A stretch of 64,000 nt of DNA from Aliivibrio fischeri (GCA_038993745.2 CP160630.1:124001-188000); one strand, 5' to 3'; numbered from the stretch's first letter, positions 26,576 through 35,580 are shown. Numbers and translations: made by a program. Notes: generated by a model not told the origin, from the letters alone.

Positions 26576-28060
26576 ATGTCTAACTTGAATGTATTCAAGC
26601 AGCCTAAGCAGTTTTATCTGATCTTTTCTATAGAGTTTTGGGAGCGTTTTGGCTTCTATGGCATGCAAGCAATTTTAGCGGTTTATCTGGTTAAAATTCT
26701 AGGAATGTCAGAGTCTGAATCATTTGTACTTTTCGGTGCTTTCTCAGCGCTTATTTTTGGCTCTGTTGCTATCGGTGGCTGGGTTGGTGATAAAGTTATT
26801 GGTACCAAACGAACCATTACTTTAGGTGCCTTGATATTGACCATTGGTTACGCACTATTAGGTGTGTCGGCATCGGCAGGTAATATTGGTGGTTCTGGTC
26901 TAATTTATGTCGCAATGGGCTTTATTACTATGGGTAATGGTCTATTTAAAGCAAACCCATCAAGTCTACTAGCTAAAGTTTATGATAAAGACGATAACCG
27001 TTTAGATGGTGCATTCACAATGTACTACATGGCGATTAACCTTGGTTCATTCTTCTCTATGCTTTTAACGCCTTGGATTGCAAACCAGTTTGGCTATGGC
27101 ATGGCATTTAGTGTGAGTGCGGTTGGTCTGATCATCACTGTTCTTAATTTCGTTATGTGTTCTCGTATGGTTAAAGGTGTTGGTTCAGAACCGGATCTTA
27201 TCGCAGTAAATAAAACACATTACTTAGGTGTCGTTGCAGCAACAGTTGCTCTTAGCTTCTTATGTTCAGTATTACTACAAAACCTGTTTTACGCTCACGC
27301 TATTTTAGTTGTGGTTGGTATTGCGATTGTTGTGCTTTACATGAGAGAAGCATTTAAAATCTCAGGTTTAGAGCGTGCAAAAATGTTGGTAGCGTTTGTA
27401 TTAATGCTGCAAGGCGTTGTGTTCTTTGTGCTTTATTTCCAAATGCCAACGTCATTAAACTTCTTTGCGATTCATAATATCGAACACAACATTCTGGGTA
27501 TTTCTGTTGCTCCTGAGCAATTCCAAGCACTAAACCCATTCTGGATCATGATTGCGAGCCCAATTCTTGCTGTGGCTTACACAAACTTAGGTGAGCGTTT
27601 TGCGATGCCTTATAAGTTTGCTTTCGGTATGGTGCTGTGTGCATTGTCATTCTTAGTTCTAAAGTTCGGCGCTAACTTTGCAAATGAAGATGGCATCATG
27701 AGCTCTAACTGGTTGGTTATCTGTTATGCTTTCCAATCTTTAGGTGAGCTTTTAGTGTCAGGTCTAGGCCTTGCGATGGTAGCTCAACTGGTACCACAAC
27801 GTATGATGGGCTTTGCAATGGGTATGTGGTTCTTAACATCAGCAACGGCTGCGGTTATCGCAGGTTGGGTTGCTGCATTAACAACTGCACCAGCAGGTTT
27901 AACTGACGCAAACCAAACGCTAGCTATCTACAGTGATGTATTTGGTAAGATTGGTTATGCAACTGCAGGTGTTGCTGTTATTACGCTATTAATTGCACCT
28001 AAGTTAACTCGTATTATTCGTGGTGAATCTGAAGGTCAAACAGAAGCAGCAAACGCATAA
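26576..28060 (+). CDS. dtpA: Dipeptide/tripeptide permease DtpA (TppB)
   Basis: This 494-residue POT transporter keeps the canonical motif SIEFWERFGFYGM (ExxERF, helix 1). It also has GGWVGDKVIGTKR, GNGLFKANPSSLLAKVY and the C-terminal SLGELLVSGLGLAMVAQLVP. All of these match E. coli DtpA, also known as TppB/YdgR. It imports di- and tripeptides with protons. With dtpD just upstream, this locus gives the cell two peptide importers with different helix-1 motifs. AGGGATTAATT before the ATG serves as ribosome site, and a terminator follows. Confidence 0.93.
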   Translation: MSNLNVFKQPKQFYLIFSIEFWERFGFYGMQAILAVYLVKILGMSESESFVLFGAFSALIFGSVAIGGWVGDKVIGTKRTITLGALILTIGYALLGVSASAGNIGGSGLIYVAMGFITMGNGLFKANPSSLLAKVYDKDDNRLDGAFTMYYMAINLGSFFSMLLTPWIANQFGYGMAFSVSAVGLIITVLNFVMCSRMVKGVGSEPDLIAVNKTHYLGVVAATVALSFLCSVLLQNLFYAHAILVVVGIAIVVLYMREAFKISGLERAKMLVAFVLMLQGVVFFVLYFQMPTSLNFFAIHNIEHNILGISVAPEQFQALNPFWIMIASPILAVAYTNLGERFAMPYKFAFGMVLCALSFLVLKFGANFANEDGIMSSNWLVICYAFQSLGELLVSGLGLAMVAQLVPQRMMGFAMGMWFLTSATAAVIAGWVAALTTAPAGLTDANQTLAIYSDVFGKIGYATAGVAVITLLIAPKLTRIIRGESEGQTEAANA

Positions 28061-28101
28061 TTAAGATTTGCATCAGCTTAATGTGATTAGGCTGAAATAA
28101 T

Positions 28102-28153
28102 AAAAAACCAGTGTTATTCCTTCTTATCATCGAAGAAATAGGCTGGTTTTTTT
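28102..28153 (+). terminator. Rho-independent terminator of dtpA
   Basis: AAAAAACCAG and CTGGTTTTTTT form the outer stem, TTCTT/AAGAA the inner one, ending in a long T-run. Confidence 0.8.
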
Positions 28154-28244
28154 GATCTCGGCTTATAAATTTGAACAATAGAATAGGTGAGGTATCCCAC
28201 TCTGAATTAGGATTAGCATAAATCGAATTGTGAAGGATAAACAC

Positions 28245-28595
28245 ATGAAAATAAAAGTAGGTTTATGTGCGCTATTGGCTATGTTCTCTTTTAATAGCTG
28301 GAGCTCAGATCGAAGTGAACAAGCGTGGGAACAAGTAGAGCAGGGCGCATTATTAATTGATGTGCGAACTCCAGGGGAATTTGACCAAGGGCATTTAGAT
28401 GGCGCAACGAACTACCCGTTAAATACGGTAGATAAAGCGTTCGCTAAAATAGATAAAGATACGCCGATAGTTGTGTATTGCCGAAGTGGTGCTCGTTCAG
28501 GAAAAGCCATGAGTTACTTAAAGCAAATGGGATTCAAAGAGGTGTATAACGGCGGTGGTCTAGTTGAAATGCAATCGACTAAACCAACACCATAA
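28245..28595 (+). CDS. Periplasmic single-domain rhodanese, PspE-like
   Basis: The protein is 116 residues from ATG 28245, which has GAAGGATAAACAC directly before it; a GTG five codons upstream has no ribosome site. A signal peptide ends near SWSS21. One rhodanese domain follows with the catalytic loop YCRSGARSGKA (Cys about 82), and IDVRTPGEFDQGHLDGATNYP gives the typical N-terminal half. It resembles E. coli PspE, a periplasmic thiosulfate:cyanide sulfurtransferase. It is convergent with the Tag-like gene. It is the second exported rhodanese of the window. Confidence 0.88.
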   Translation: MKIKVGLCALLAMFSFNSWSSDRSEQAWEQVEQGALLIDVRTPGEFDQGHLDGATNYPLNTVDKAFAKIDKDTPIVVYCRSGARSGKAMSYLKQMGFKEVYNGGGLVEMQSTKPTP

Positions 28596-28604
28596 TGATA
28601 TGTT

Positions 28605-29312
28605 TTACTGCTCGGAGGCTGAAATAAGCACTCGATTATCACCGCAGCTATAAGCGATCACTTGGCTGATCTCAGATAAGCTGCGGCCTGATTCTTCTTT
28701 CCATTTATTAAAGGCTTGGTTTGCTGCGAGATGCACACGTTTTGTATCTCGACCACCATCAATAATGCCGTAATTACGTAAGTAAGACTCCACATCAGAA
28801 GATAAGATAAAGGTATCAACTCCCATTTGGCGTAATGCATAAGCGCCAGTATTGCCACCTAAACGTTGACCGTGTTTCTTTAAGTAAGCCCATAATCCGG
28901 TAATGTCTTCACTTGGCCAGTTCGCCACCATGTTACCAAAAGAGTCGTGTTGTAATCCGGCGGAGTAGATCATCATCGCATTCGCAGGAATGGTTTTTAC
29001 CTTGGTTAAATGACGAATAATGCGTGGGTCTTGTGCTTTTTCTTCCCATACTTCGTCAGGCTGCATTAACAGTGGTTGGATGCGAAATTGGAAAAAGACC
29101 TCTTCAAAATTAGGCCATTTCTTTCGCACTACATTCCAAGAAATACCACATTGAAAAACCTTCTCTGTAAAAGCCGCTAACCAACGATCATCAGGAATTT
29201 TTGCTAATTCACTACGAGGTAATGGCTTGTTTAATAACAACTCAAGCTGAGCAGTTCCACCTTTGCGGAGTGCTGCTCGCTCATAAATAGATTCAAACTT
29301 TTCAATGCTCAT
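28605..29312 (-). CDS. DNA-3-methyladenine glycosylase I (Tag) family protein
   Basis: This 235-residue protein begins at ATG 29312 (MSIEKFESIYERAA). A longer frame upstream is AT-rich and gives a Tyr/Ile-rich extension that I reject. The core FQCGISWNVVRKKWPNFEEVFFQF resembles the QxGLSWxxVLKKRxxFR region of Tag, which excises 3-methyladenine from DNA. The N-terminal CxW and C-terminal His/Cys zinc-snap ligands of classical Tag are absent. It is therefore a diverged member, perhaps with different base specificity. Confidence 0.72.
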   Translation of the reverse strand: MSIEKFESIYERAALRKGGTAQLELLLNKPLPRSELAKIPDDRWLAAFTEKVFQCGISWNVVRKKWPNFEEVFFQFRIQPLLMQPDEVWEEKAQDPRIIRHLTKVKTIPANAMMIYSAGLQHDSFGNMVANWPSEDITGLWAYLKKHGQRLGGNTGAYALRQMGVDTFILSSDVESYLRNYGIIDGGRDTKRVHLAANQAFNKWKEESGRSLSEISQVIAYSCGDNRVLISASEQ

Positions 29313-29498
29313 GATAGAAACCGACGATAGAGAAATGAGATTAAGATAGTAACAATAATGGTAAGAACTGCACAAGAAAGAGGCGTAATGATAGATGTAT
29401 ATTAGTGAAATATATATACTTACTAGTAACTGAACATTTAAATGGTGCAAAAATCTGTATTACATAAAGTGTTTAGGAGAGAGAAGTAGGAAGAAGTA

Positions 29499-29984
29499 AT
29501 GTTAGCAAAAAAGATGGATGCGCCATTGGATATGCAAAATGGGGCGCGATTTAAAACAAAAAAACACGGTTATGTCACTGTTATTGAATACTACAATACA
29601 CACACCGTGATTGTTGCTTTTGAAAATACAGGTAACATTCGTGCAATTAGTGCAGCCAAGTTAAGAAGTGGCCAATTGGCAGACCGTTCAGTACCACCAG
29701 AATCGATCATGGTGGGAGAGAAGGTAGAGTCTGTAAAACACGGCATATTAACCATTGTTCAAGTTGAATCTGAAAATATTGTATTACTTACTACAGAAAG
29801 TGGTGAAGAAGTACGTATGCTATTGCCTGCGGTTCAAAAAATGAAAACCAAAGCAGAAGAGCCAACAACTACCAAAGAAGAACCTGAATTGCCAACCTCG
29901 TTAAGTGCATTAACTAAGAGAAACAAAAAAACCAAGGATGTGAATAATTTACTGAAAAAAATGCTTACTGATTACGGTAAATAA
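29499..29984 (+). CDS. Hypothetical protein with two tandem KOW/SH3-like repeats
   Basis: This 161-residue protein has two related segments. One is GARFKTKKHGYVTVIEYYN at about 16-34, with VIVAFENTG. The other is GEKVESVKHGILTIVQVES at about 74-92, with IVLLTTESGEEV. Both share G-x3-(3-4)-KHG-(hydrophobic)2-T and look like small beta-barrel modules. A basic, helical C-terminus (TKRNKKTKDVNNLLKKMLTDYGK) follows. The first repeat resembles a motif seen in phage and DNA-binding proteins. Function unknown; nucleic-acid binding is a guess. GGAAGAAGTA precedes the start. Confidence 0.65.
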   Translation: MLAKKMDAPLDMQNGARFKTKKHGYVTVIEYYNTHTVIVAFENTGNIRAISAAKLRSGQLADRSVPPESIMVGEKVESVKHGILTIVQVESENIVLLTTESGEEVRMLLPAVQKMKTKAEEPTTTKEEPELPTSLSALTKRNKKTKDVNNLLKKMLTDYGK

Positions 29985-30273
29985 TAGATTTATTCAAAAT
30001 AAAATAACGAGAAAATAAACACTAAATAATTACGACCTTAATTAAAATATAAATTCCAATCTAGATCACACTCTTCGAATATAATAAAACCCTAAAAAAC
30101 AAAATAAGAAATATCCCTATCAATAAGCCTCTATTAAGTAGATCTGCGTCACAATCTCATTTTGACTTTGTGATTTAGATCTATTTAAATCTCCATTTTA
30201 CTCTTTAAGATTCATTACATAATAACTCGGAGAATATTATTTAGCTCCCGCAACCCTACAGAGAGTATATAAA
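29985..30273 (+). promoter_or_regulatory. Leader of PTS operon with possible CRP sites
   Basis: 289 bases upstream of the PTS genes. Two CRP-like sites are visible: AATCTAGATCACACT at about 30058-30072 and TTTGTGATTTAGATCTATTT at about 30167-30186. Each has one good half site and a poor second half. CRP control of a PTS operon is expected, but these matches are weak. Confidence 0.4.
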
Positions 30274-30543
30274 ATGAAAAAGATCTTAGTTGTATGTGGA
30301 AACGGTTTAGGCACTTCTTTAATGATGGAAATGGCAGTAAAAGAAGTGGCAAAGAAAATTGGTTTAGAAGCTGAAATTGATCATGAAGATTTATCATCAG
30401 CAGCATCTAGCAATGCTGATATTTGGGTTGCAGCAACAGATGTAGCGACGCAGCTTGAAGAAGCAGGCAAACAAAACATAGTAAGTCTTGCCAATATTTT
30501 TGATAAAGCATCAATCGAAGCGCAGTTAAAAACATTCATCTAA
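30274..30543 (+). CDS. PTS enzyme IIB component, ascorbate (SgaB/UlaB) family
   Basis: This 89-residue protein has the phosphocysteine loop VVCGNGLGTSLM (Cys8) characteristic of SgaB/UlaB-type IIB proteins. It transfers the phosphoryl group from IIA to the sugar crossing IIC. It is the first of three adjacent PTS genes (IIB, IIC, IIA), with a long leader. No catabolic genes follow, so the substrate may not be L-ascorbate. AGAGAGTATATAAA precedes the start. Confidence 0.9.
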   Translation: MKKILVVCGNGLGTSLMMEMAVKEVAKKIGLEAEIDHEDLSSAASSNADIWVAATDVATQLEEAGKQNIVSLANIFDKASIEAQLKTFI

Positions 30544-30558
30544 GCTAAGGTCACTATT

Positions 30559-31815
30559 ATGGCAAATTTCTTTGAGTTCATGCTCGGCTTATTAAAAGAG
30601 CCTGCAATCATGGTTGGTTTAATTGCATTTATTGGCCTTGTTGCCCAAAAATCAGATATATCAACCATTCTAAAAGGCACAATTAAAACCGTAATGGGAT
30701 TCTTAATTCTTGGTTTTGGTGCAGGCGCATTAGTTGGCGCATTAAATAATTTCTCAGCGGTATTTACAGAAGCTTTTGGTGTAAGTGGTGTTATTCCAAA
30801 TAACGAAGCGATTGTGGCATTAGCACAAGAAGCGTTTGGTTATGAAATGGCATTAATTATGTTCTTTGCGTTCATCGTAAATATATTATTAGCTCGTTTC
30901 ACTCCTTTAAAATATATCTTTTTAACGGGTCACCACACTATGTTTATGTCTATGCTTGTCGCGGTAATTCTATCGACAGCAGATATTACAGGCACAACAT
31001 TAGTGGCGCTGGGTTCAGTTATTGTTGGTTCATTAATGGTTATCATGCCTGCTATTGCCCAAAAATATACTGAAAAAGTAATGGGTACCGATCAGCTGGC
31101 AATGGGCCACTTCTCAACTTTGTCTTATGTGATTTCAGGTTACATTGGTAGCAAATTTGGTGACACATCAAAATCAACAGAAGACATTAATGTACCAAAA
31201 AGTTTAATGTTCCTACGTGATACTCCAGTAGCCGTAGCAACTACTATGCTTCTGTTCTTCTTGCTTGCTTCTGTATTCGCAGGTGGTGAGTTTGTAGAAA
31301 GTGTTTCTGGCGGTCAAAACTGGGTTGTATTTACTTTCATGCAATCATTAACGTTTGCTGGTGGTGTATACATCGTACTGCAAGGTGTGAAAATGCTGAT
31401 CGCTGAAATCGTTCCTGCATTTAAAGGTATTTCAGATACATTAGTACCAGGTGCAAAACCAGCGCTAGACTGTCCAATGGTATTCCCAGTAGCACCTAAT
31501 GCAGTATTAATCGGTTTCTTAAGCTCATTCACAGCAGGTTTAGTTGCAATGGGTATTCAAGGTGCATTTGGTTGGACAATCATTGTTGCAGGCGTTGTTC
31601 CTCACTTCTTCGTAGGTGGTGCAGCAGGCGTATACGGTAACGCAACGGGTGGTTTACGTGGTGCGGTACTAGGCGCATTTACTCAAGGTCTATGTATCTC
31701 ATTCTTACCAATGCTACTGCTTCCAGTTCTTGGTGGCCTAGGTCTAGAAGCAACAACATTTGCTGATTTTGACTTTGGTGTTGTTGGTCTTGTTCTTGGA
31801 TGGATTGTGTCATGA
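30559..31815 (+). CDS. PTS enzyme IIC component, ascorbate (SgaT/UlaA) family
   Basis: This 418-residue integral membrane protein has about eleven helices. LTGHHTMFMSMLVAVIL (about 124-140), a family signature that contains the conserved His residues near the substrate, and APNAVLIGFLSSF are visible. It is the channel for a sugar acid phosphorylated on entry. It begins 16 bp after the IIB stop, and its TGA overlaps the IIA ATG (ATGA), so the three are translated together. The length agrees with E. coli UlaA (about 465) with a shorter C-terminus. Confidence 0.9.
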   Translation: MANFFEFMLGLLKEPAIMVGLIAFIGLVAQKSDISTILKGTIKTVMGFLILGFGAGALVGALNNFSAVFTEAFGVSGVIPNNEAIVALAQEAFGYEMALIMFFAFIVNILLARFTPLKYIFLTGHHTMFMSMLVAVILSTADITGTTLVALGSVIVGSLMVIMPAIAQKYTEKVMGTDQLAMGHFSTLSYVISGYIGSKFGDTSKSTEDINVPKSLMFLRDTPVAVATTMLLFFLLASVFAGGEFVESVSGGQNWVVFTFMQSLTFAGGVYIVLQGVKMLIAEIVPAFKGISDTLVPGAKPALDCPMVFPVAPNAVLIGFLSSFTAGLVAMGIQGAFGWTIIVAGVVPHFFVGGAAGVYGNATGGLRGAVLGAFTQGLCISFLPMLLLPVLGGLGLEATTFADFDFGVVGLVLGWIVS

Positions 31816-32261
31816 GTTTATTAGATTTAATTGGTAACGACGGCATTGTTATTACGACAGAGAAAGAGCTAACACTGGATGCAGCATTAGATTTAACCTG
31901 TTCACTACTGATCAAAAATGGAAAAGTAGAAGCAAGTTACCTAGAAGCCATTAAACAAAAGCATAAAGAAATTGGTGCTTATTATGTTCTGGCTCCTAAA
32001 ATCGCAATGCCACACGCAAGACCAGAAGATGGCGTAAACGAAGCTGCACTACAAATCACGGTATTTAAAAATGGTGTTGATTTAGAGTCAGAAGATAATG
32101 GTGACGTGTACTTCTCTGTCACTCTGGCGGCGATGGATTCTGATAGCCACATTCATACTATTATGGCGCTTTCAGAGTTGTTCCAAAATGAAGATGATGT
32201 CGATGCAATTATTCAAGCAGAAACTGAATCAGATATTAAAGATATCCTAAAGAAATACTAG
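31812..32261 (+). CDS. PTS enzyme IIA component (fructose/mannitol/ascorbate type)
   Basis: The protein is 149 residues when started at ATG 31812, which overlaps the IIC stop; four extra upstream codons in the same frame lie inside the IIC gene and are less likely. The phosphorylated histidine is in IAMPHARPEDG (His about 66). It accepts phosphate from HPr and passes it to IIB. No regulator or sugar-acid catabolic gene lies nearby. A terminator-like hairpin follows at 32282. Confidence 0.9.
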   Translation: MSLLDLIGNDGIVITTEKELTLDAALDLTCSLLIKNGKVEASYLEAIKQKHKEIGAYYVLAPKIAMPHARPEDGVNEAALQITVFKNGVDLESEDNGDVYFSVTLAAMDSDSHIHTIMALSELFQNEDDVDAIIQAETESDIKDILKKY

Positions 32262-32281
32262 AATCCCCCTCTAGTAGCTTA

Positions 32282-32327
32282 TTGATGAGCTAGTGATTGA
32301 AATTCCTAGCTCATCAAATTTCGTTTT
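32282..32327. terminator. Hairpin between convergent PTS and secreted-protein genes
   Basis: A 12-bp perfect inverted repeat, TTGATGAGCTAG (32282-32293) and CTAGCTCATCAA (32306-32317), followed by ATTTCGTTTTA. Moderate T-tract. Confidence 0.65.
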
Positions 32328-32330
32328 AAT

Positions 32331-32729
32331 CTATTGCGATTTACTTGTACAAAGAACTTGGCCTCGGAAGGTATCACTTAGTAGTGGATACAACGTATTA
32401 CCGTCTTGTTCTACTCGATTATAGAACCAAATATTTTCATCCGTATCATCTAAAAAACCCATAGATTGTGTAAATCTGATGTTATTCATCACATTCATAA
32501 AATCATCGTCTTTATTTATTAACGCATCATTAAATTCATTTCGAGTTGGAAGTTTCCAACTTAGTCCTTTAAGACTAAGGGACTCGCAAAGATTTATGGC
32601 TTCAGTTCGGACTACGGCATCTTGGCCACTCGAAATCATATACCAATCACCAAGCGTCCAATCTGTCGCTTGAGCTTGAAATGTTATAATCCCGAAAAAA
32701 GCAGTTAGTAAAAATCTTTTTGATTTCAT
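32331..32729 (-). CDS. Secreted DUF1566-like (Lcl C-terminal domain) protein
   Basis: This 132-residue protein has a signal peptide (cleavage near QAQA21). The segment LCESLSLKGLSWKLPTRNEF fits the C-x-L-x3-G-x-W-(R/K)-L-P-T-x2-E-(L/F) pattern of DUF1566/Lcl domains, which occur in bacterial surface and adhesin-related proteins. The two cysteines (about 48 and 127) may form a disulfide. Function is not known. It is followed on the same strand, 92 bp upstream, by another secreted-protein gene, so the two may be co-expressed. Confidence 0.75.
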   Translation of the reverse strand: MKSKRFLLTAFFGIITFQAQATDWTLGDWYMISSGQDAVVRTEAINLCESLSLKGLSWKLPTRNEFNDALINKDDDFMNVMNNIRFTQSMGFLDDTDENIWFYNRVEQDGNTLYPLLSDTFRGQVLCTSKSQ

Positions 32730-32821
32730 ATTAAATTAATCCTTAATTAAATACCTATTAACAGGACTTATAATAGCCCTGTTATTTAAATATATTTTTT
32801 TATTCTATTAAAAGGACATCA

Positions 32822-33802
32822 TTACAAAGATGAAATTTTAATATTATCTAAAATAAGGCCATACGCTGATTTCGTTACATTTGGACTGTTTTTTAACTCT
32901 GGGTAAGAAATTTTAAGCCCAATAACATCACCTTCTCTGTATTTAAAATCACATGATTTCATTGATTGCCATGAAGTAATGTTAGATATATTTTGTGAAC
33001 AAACGATATCATCACCATTTTTTACTATAGACAGTATTGATAACGTATCGTCAGCCTTAGATATATCAATATTTGACCTCATTAAATCAAAATCTAAACG
33101 ATAATTTTGATTATTTTCTAAATAAGGCTGATATAAAGAATTTAATAGAGAGAAGCTAGTAAGCGCTGATTTGTTTTGGCTTCCTGATACAGGAATTATA
33201 ATGGCAACATTCGATGGATCATTACCATCTCCACCATGTAAAATATCTGATGATTGACCATTCTCTGGAATGTATTGATTAGGGTAGCTTGATGTTGGAG
33301 ATTGATCCGTAATATCTTGAACCGTTACACTTGCTGGTAGATAGAAGCTTGAAATGAAGTTTGCTGGATAATTTGGCAATAACGAAGCTTGAGCATTTGA
33401 ATCTAGGTCGTATTCTGCCATTACATGATCAAACGTTTCTTTCCAAAGGATATCAGGGTCTTCTGTACCTGAGTCATCATTTTTTATATCAAGTATAGTA
33501 TCCCCACTTGATGGAGCTGATACCTTAACAAGAGCATCATCGACTCCTTCTTTTAAGTCTACATTTAGTACACAGCTAGCTGAACATGTAACGATTGTAG
33601 AACTATTGAAATAACCATTTGGTAAGTAGGATAACTCTTGATTAAATTTAGCTTTATTTTCATCTAAAATTTGAGTGTATACAGGCGACCCTGTTTTTGT
33701 ACTAATGACAATTTCATTTGAATTAACGGATACTATAGGTTCAGCATTAACTGCGGAGGAGAGGATAGCCGTTGTCGATAATGCTAATATAGATAATTTC
33801 AT
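32822..33802 (-). CDS. Secreted hypothetical protein, 326 residues
   Basis: A signal peptide with cleavage near VNA20 is clear. The mature part is Ser/Asn/Asp-rich, with SGDTILDIKNDDSGTEDPD (about 98-116) and paired cysteines (TCSASC at about 72-77; two more later). The C-terminal half resembles a beta-sandwich with YRLDFDLMRSNIDIS and LGLILDNIKISSL-like strands, as in carbohydrate- or surface-binding domains. No family is recognised. The gene sits at the edge of a long AT-rich gene-free stretch and may have been acquired horizontally. It is plausibly co-transcribed with the DUF1566-like gene downstream. Confidence 0.68.
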   Translation of the reverse strand: MKLSILALSTTAILSSAVNAEPIVSVNSNEIVISTKTGSPVYTQILDENKAKFNQELSYLPNGYFNSSTIVTCSASCVLNVDLKEGVDDALVKVSAPSSGDTILDIKNDDSGTEDPDILWKETFDHVMAEYDLDSNAQASLLPNYPANFISSFYLPASVTVQDITDQSPTSSYPNQYIPENGQSSDILHGGDGNDPSNVAIIIPVSGSQNKSALTSFSLLNSLYQPYLENNQNYRLDFDLMRSNIDISKADDTLSILSIVKNGDDIVCSQNISNITSWQSMKSCDFKYREGDVIGLKISYPELKNSPNVTKSAYGLILDNIKISSL

Positions 33803-34291
33803 TTTTAACCTTCTTATTGTTTGTTAGATATAATGGTGTGATTGCAATCAATAATAGTCTTATTTTTTTATGGTCTTTGTCTATAATTAGCACTTTGCTA
33901 TATAAGTTTTTCATAAAATCTAAGCAGTTTTTAAAGTCAGCCTATAAAAATAATAATGGGCCATTCTTTTTTATTTAATAATATGATAAGGGATTTAATA
34001 GATATGATGGTGGTGAAAACTTTAAATTAATCAATTTAATAATGATTAATAAACGATTAATGACACATTGATAATTATAATATTATTAATATATTAAACC
34101 TTTAATTAGTAACTGATTTATATAATTTGTTGGTAGTTTAAAATCAATAATAAGTTGAGAGAAACTGATGTTAACTAGATTATTAATTTAACAAATCTGC
34201 ACTTTTTTCACTATTTTTTTCGGCAATATTGAAGTAATCTCGTTTCACATTTAAGACGCGTTAGACGTCACATCACTTCAAAGGAAAAGTA
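33803..34291. other. 489-bp AT-rich gene-free region
   Basis: It is very AT-rich, with many TTAAT/ATTAA steps, and has no ORF with a ribosome site. It must contain the promoters of the secreted protein (-) and the CPBP gene (+). No operator is recognised. Such AT-rich DNA is a typical H-NS target; this is an inference. Confidence 0.45.
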
Positions 34292-35119
34292 ATGATATTA
34301 GATATTTCTATGTGGATTTGGATCCCGCTTGCGTTGGCTATCATCTTAGCGTTTATCAATCAAACCAAAGCCAGTTTTGCCTTACTTGGCATCACCTTAA
34401 TTGGTGCCATCATAGAGCAACGATTAAACATGATTGGGTTAGCAGGGATAGCGGCAGGTTTGCTTGTTGCCTACAAAACACCAAGCTTAGAGAAAAAATG
34501 GCAACTGGGGGCATACCTATTTATCTTCTTATGGTGCATTGCACTATTTCTTCATTTAATTCCCGGCTTTAACAACGCCAAGGTATTGGATGCCGTTGTT
34601 ACCGGCCCATTAAGCGTTCCATTCACCTTATATTTAAACCTAGATAAACCGCTTATCTTATTTGGATTATTACTTGCTTATCCCGCTCTATTGGGAAGCA
34701 AAGTCAGCATCAACAAAAAAGCACTTATTTATACTGCGATTCCACTTTTTAGCTTGTTGCCTCTTGCGTGGGGATTAGGTGCATTAAAACCAGAGTTCAC
34801 GATCCCTAATTGGTGGTGGTTGTTTGCATTAAATAACCTATTGCTAACTTGTGTAGCCGAAGAAGCCTTCTTCCGAGGTTTTATACAACAATCACTCAGT
34901 AAACGATTTGGTTGGATAGCAGGGGTAGCTGTAGCCAGTGTGCTATTTGGTATTGCTCATATTGGCGGCGGTTTACTCTTGGTTATTTTTGCTACCTTAG
35001 CCGGAGTAGGTTATGGATTAGCCTTTCATTACAGCGCACGTTTGTGGGTAGCGGTTGTGTTCCACTTCTTGTTTAACTTCATGCACTTGGTGTTTTTCAC
35101 ATACCCAATAATGAAATAA
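34292..35119 (+). CDS. CPBP-family intramembrane metalloprotease (CAAX/Abi)
   Basis: This 275-residue polytopic membrane protein has the three CPBP motifs: EEAFFRGFIQ (about 190-199), FGIAHIGGG (His about 221) and HFLFNFMH (about 254-261). The two Glu and two His should coordinate the catalytic zinc. Relatives process prenylated proteins or give self-immunity to bacteriocins, but bacterial substrates are mostly unknown. AAAGGAAAAGT precedes the ATG. It seems monocistronic. Confidence 0.87.
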   Translation: MILDISMWIWIPLALAIILAFINQTKASFALLGITLIGAIIEQRLNMIGLAGIAAGLLVAYKTPSLEKKWQLGAYLFIFLWCIALFLHLIPGFNNAKVLDAVVTGPLSVPFTLYLNLDKPLILFGLLLAYPALLGSKVSINKKALIYTAIPLFSLLPLAWGLGALKPEFTIPNWWWLFALNNLLLTCVAEEAFFRGFIQQSLSKRFGWIAGVAVASVLFGIAHIGGGLLLVIFATLAGVGYGLAFHYSARLWVAVVFHFLFNFMHLVFFTYPIMK

Positions 35120-35283
35120 CTCACTCAATTTAAATAACTTTTATAAATGAAACTGAGTGGGCTTTTGCATTTATTTACTGACTTAAGCCAATAATTTGCG
35201 AAACCCCATTCAGTATATCTTGACCGCCATCACGCTTAGAACTAAAGTCTCACATATAAGAGACAATCATTTACTGAGGTTAT

Positions 35284-35520
35284 ATGAAGGTAGAAGCTGT
35301 TGGCAAAATTCAAATGGAATCCATTGAAAGAGAAAAAAGCCAAGAAGTATTAAAGAACAGCATTAGCAACATGAAAATGCAAAACGAAGGCGTCTACGAC
35401 CAACAAGCCATCAACTTTGCGCTAAAGCGCGGAGAGATAAAAGAGCAAGAAATAGAATCCAGAGTAAACCGTTTAAAGATTTACATGGATAAGCAGCGAG
35501 AGCTAAACAACATCGCATAA
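35284..35520 (+). CDS. Hypothetical coiled-coil-rich protein, 78 residues
   Basis: The product is highly charged, helical and without aromatic core (starts MKVEAVGKIQMESIEREKSQ, ends DKQRELNNIA). The spacing of hydrophobic residues suggests an amphipathic or coiled-coil helix. It has no cysteine and no signal peptide. TGAGGT is positioned seven bases before the ATG, so it is probably translated. No family was recognised. It stands alone between the CPBP gene and a convergent outer-membrane gene. Confidence 0.65.
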   Translation: MKVEAVGKIQMESIEREKSQEVLKNSISNMKMQNEGVYDQQAINFALKRGEIKEQEIESRVNRLKIYMDKQRELNNIA

Positions 35521-35580
35521 CGCTTGATGATTAAGGAATTTTATAATTGCTTAATCATCAAGATATTTACTCGTTAATGA

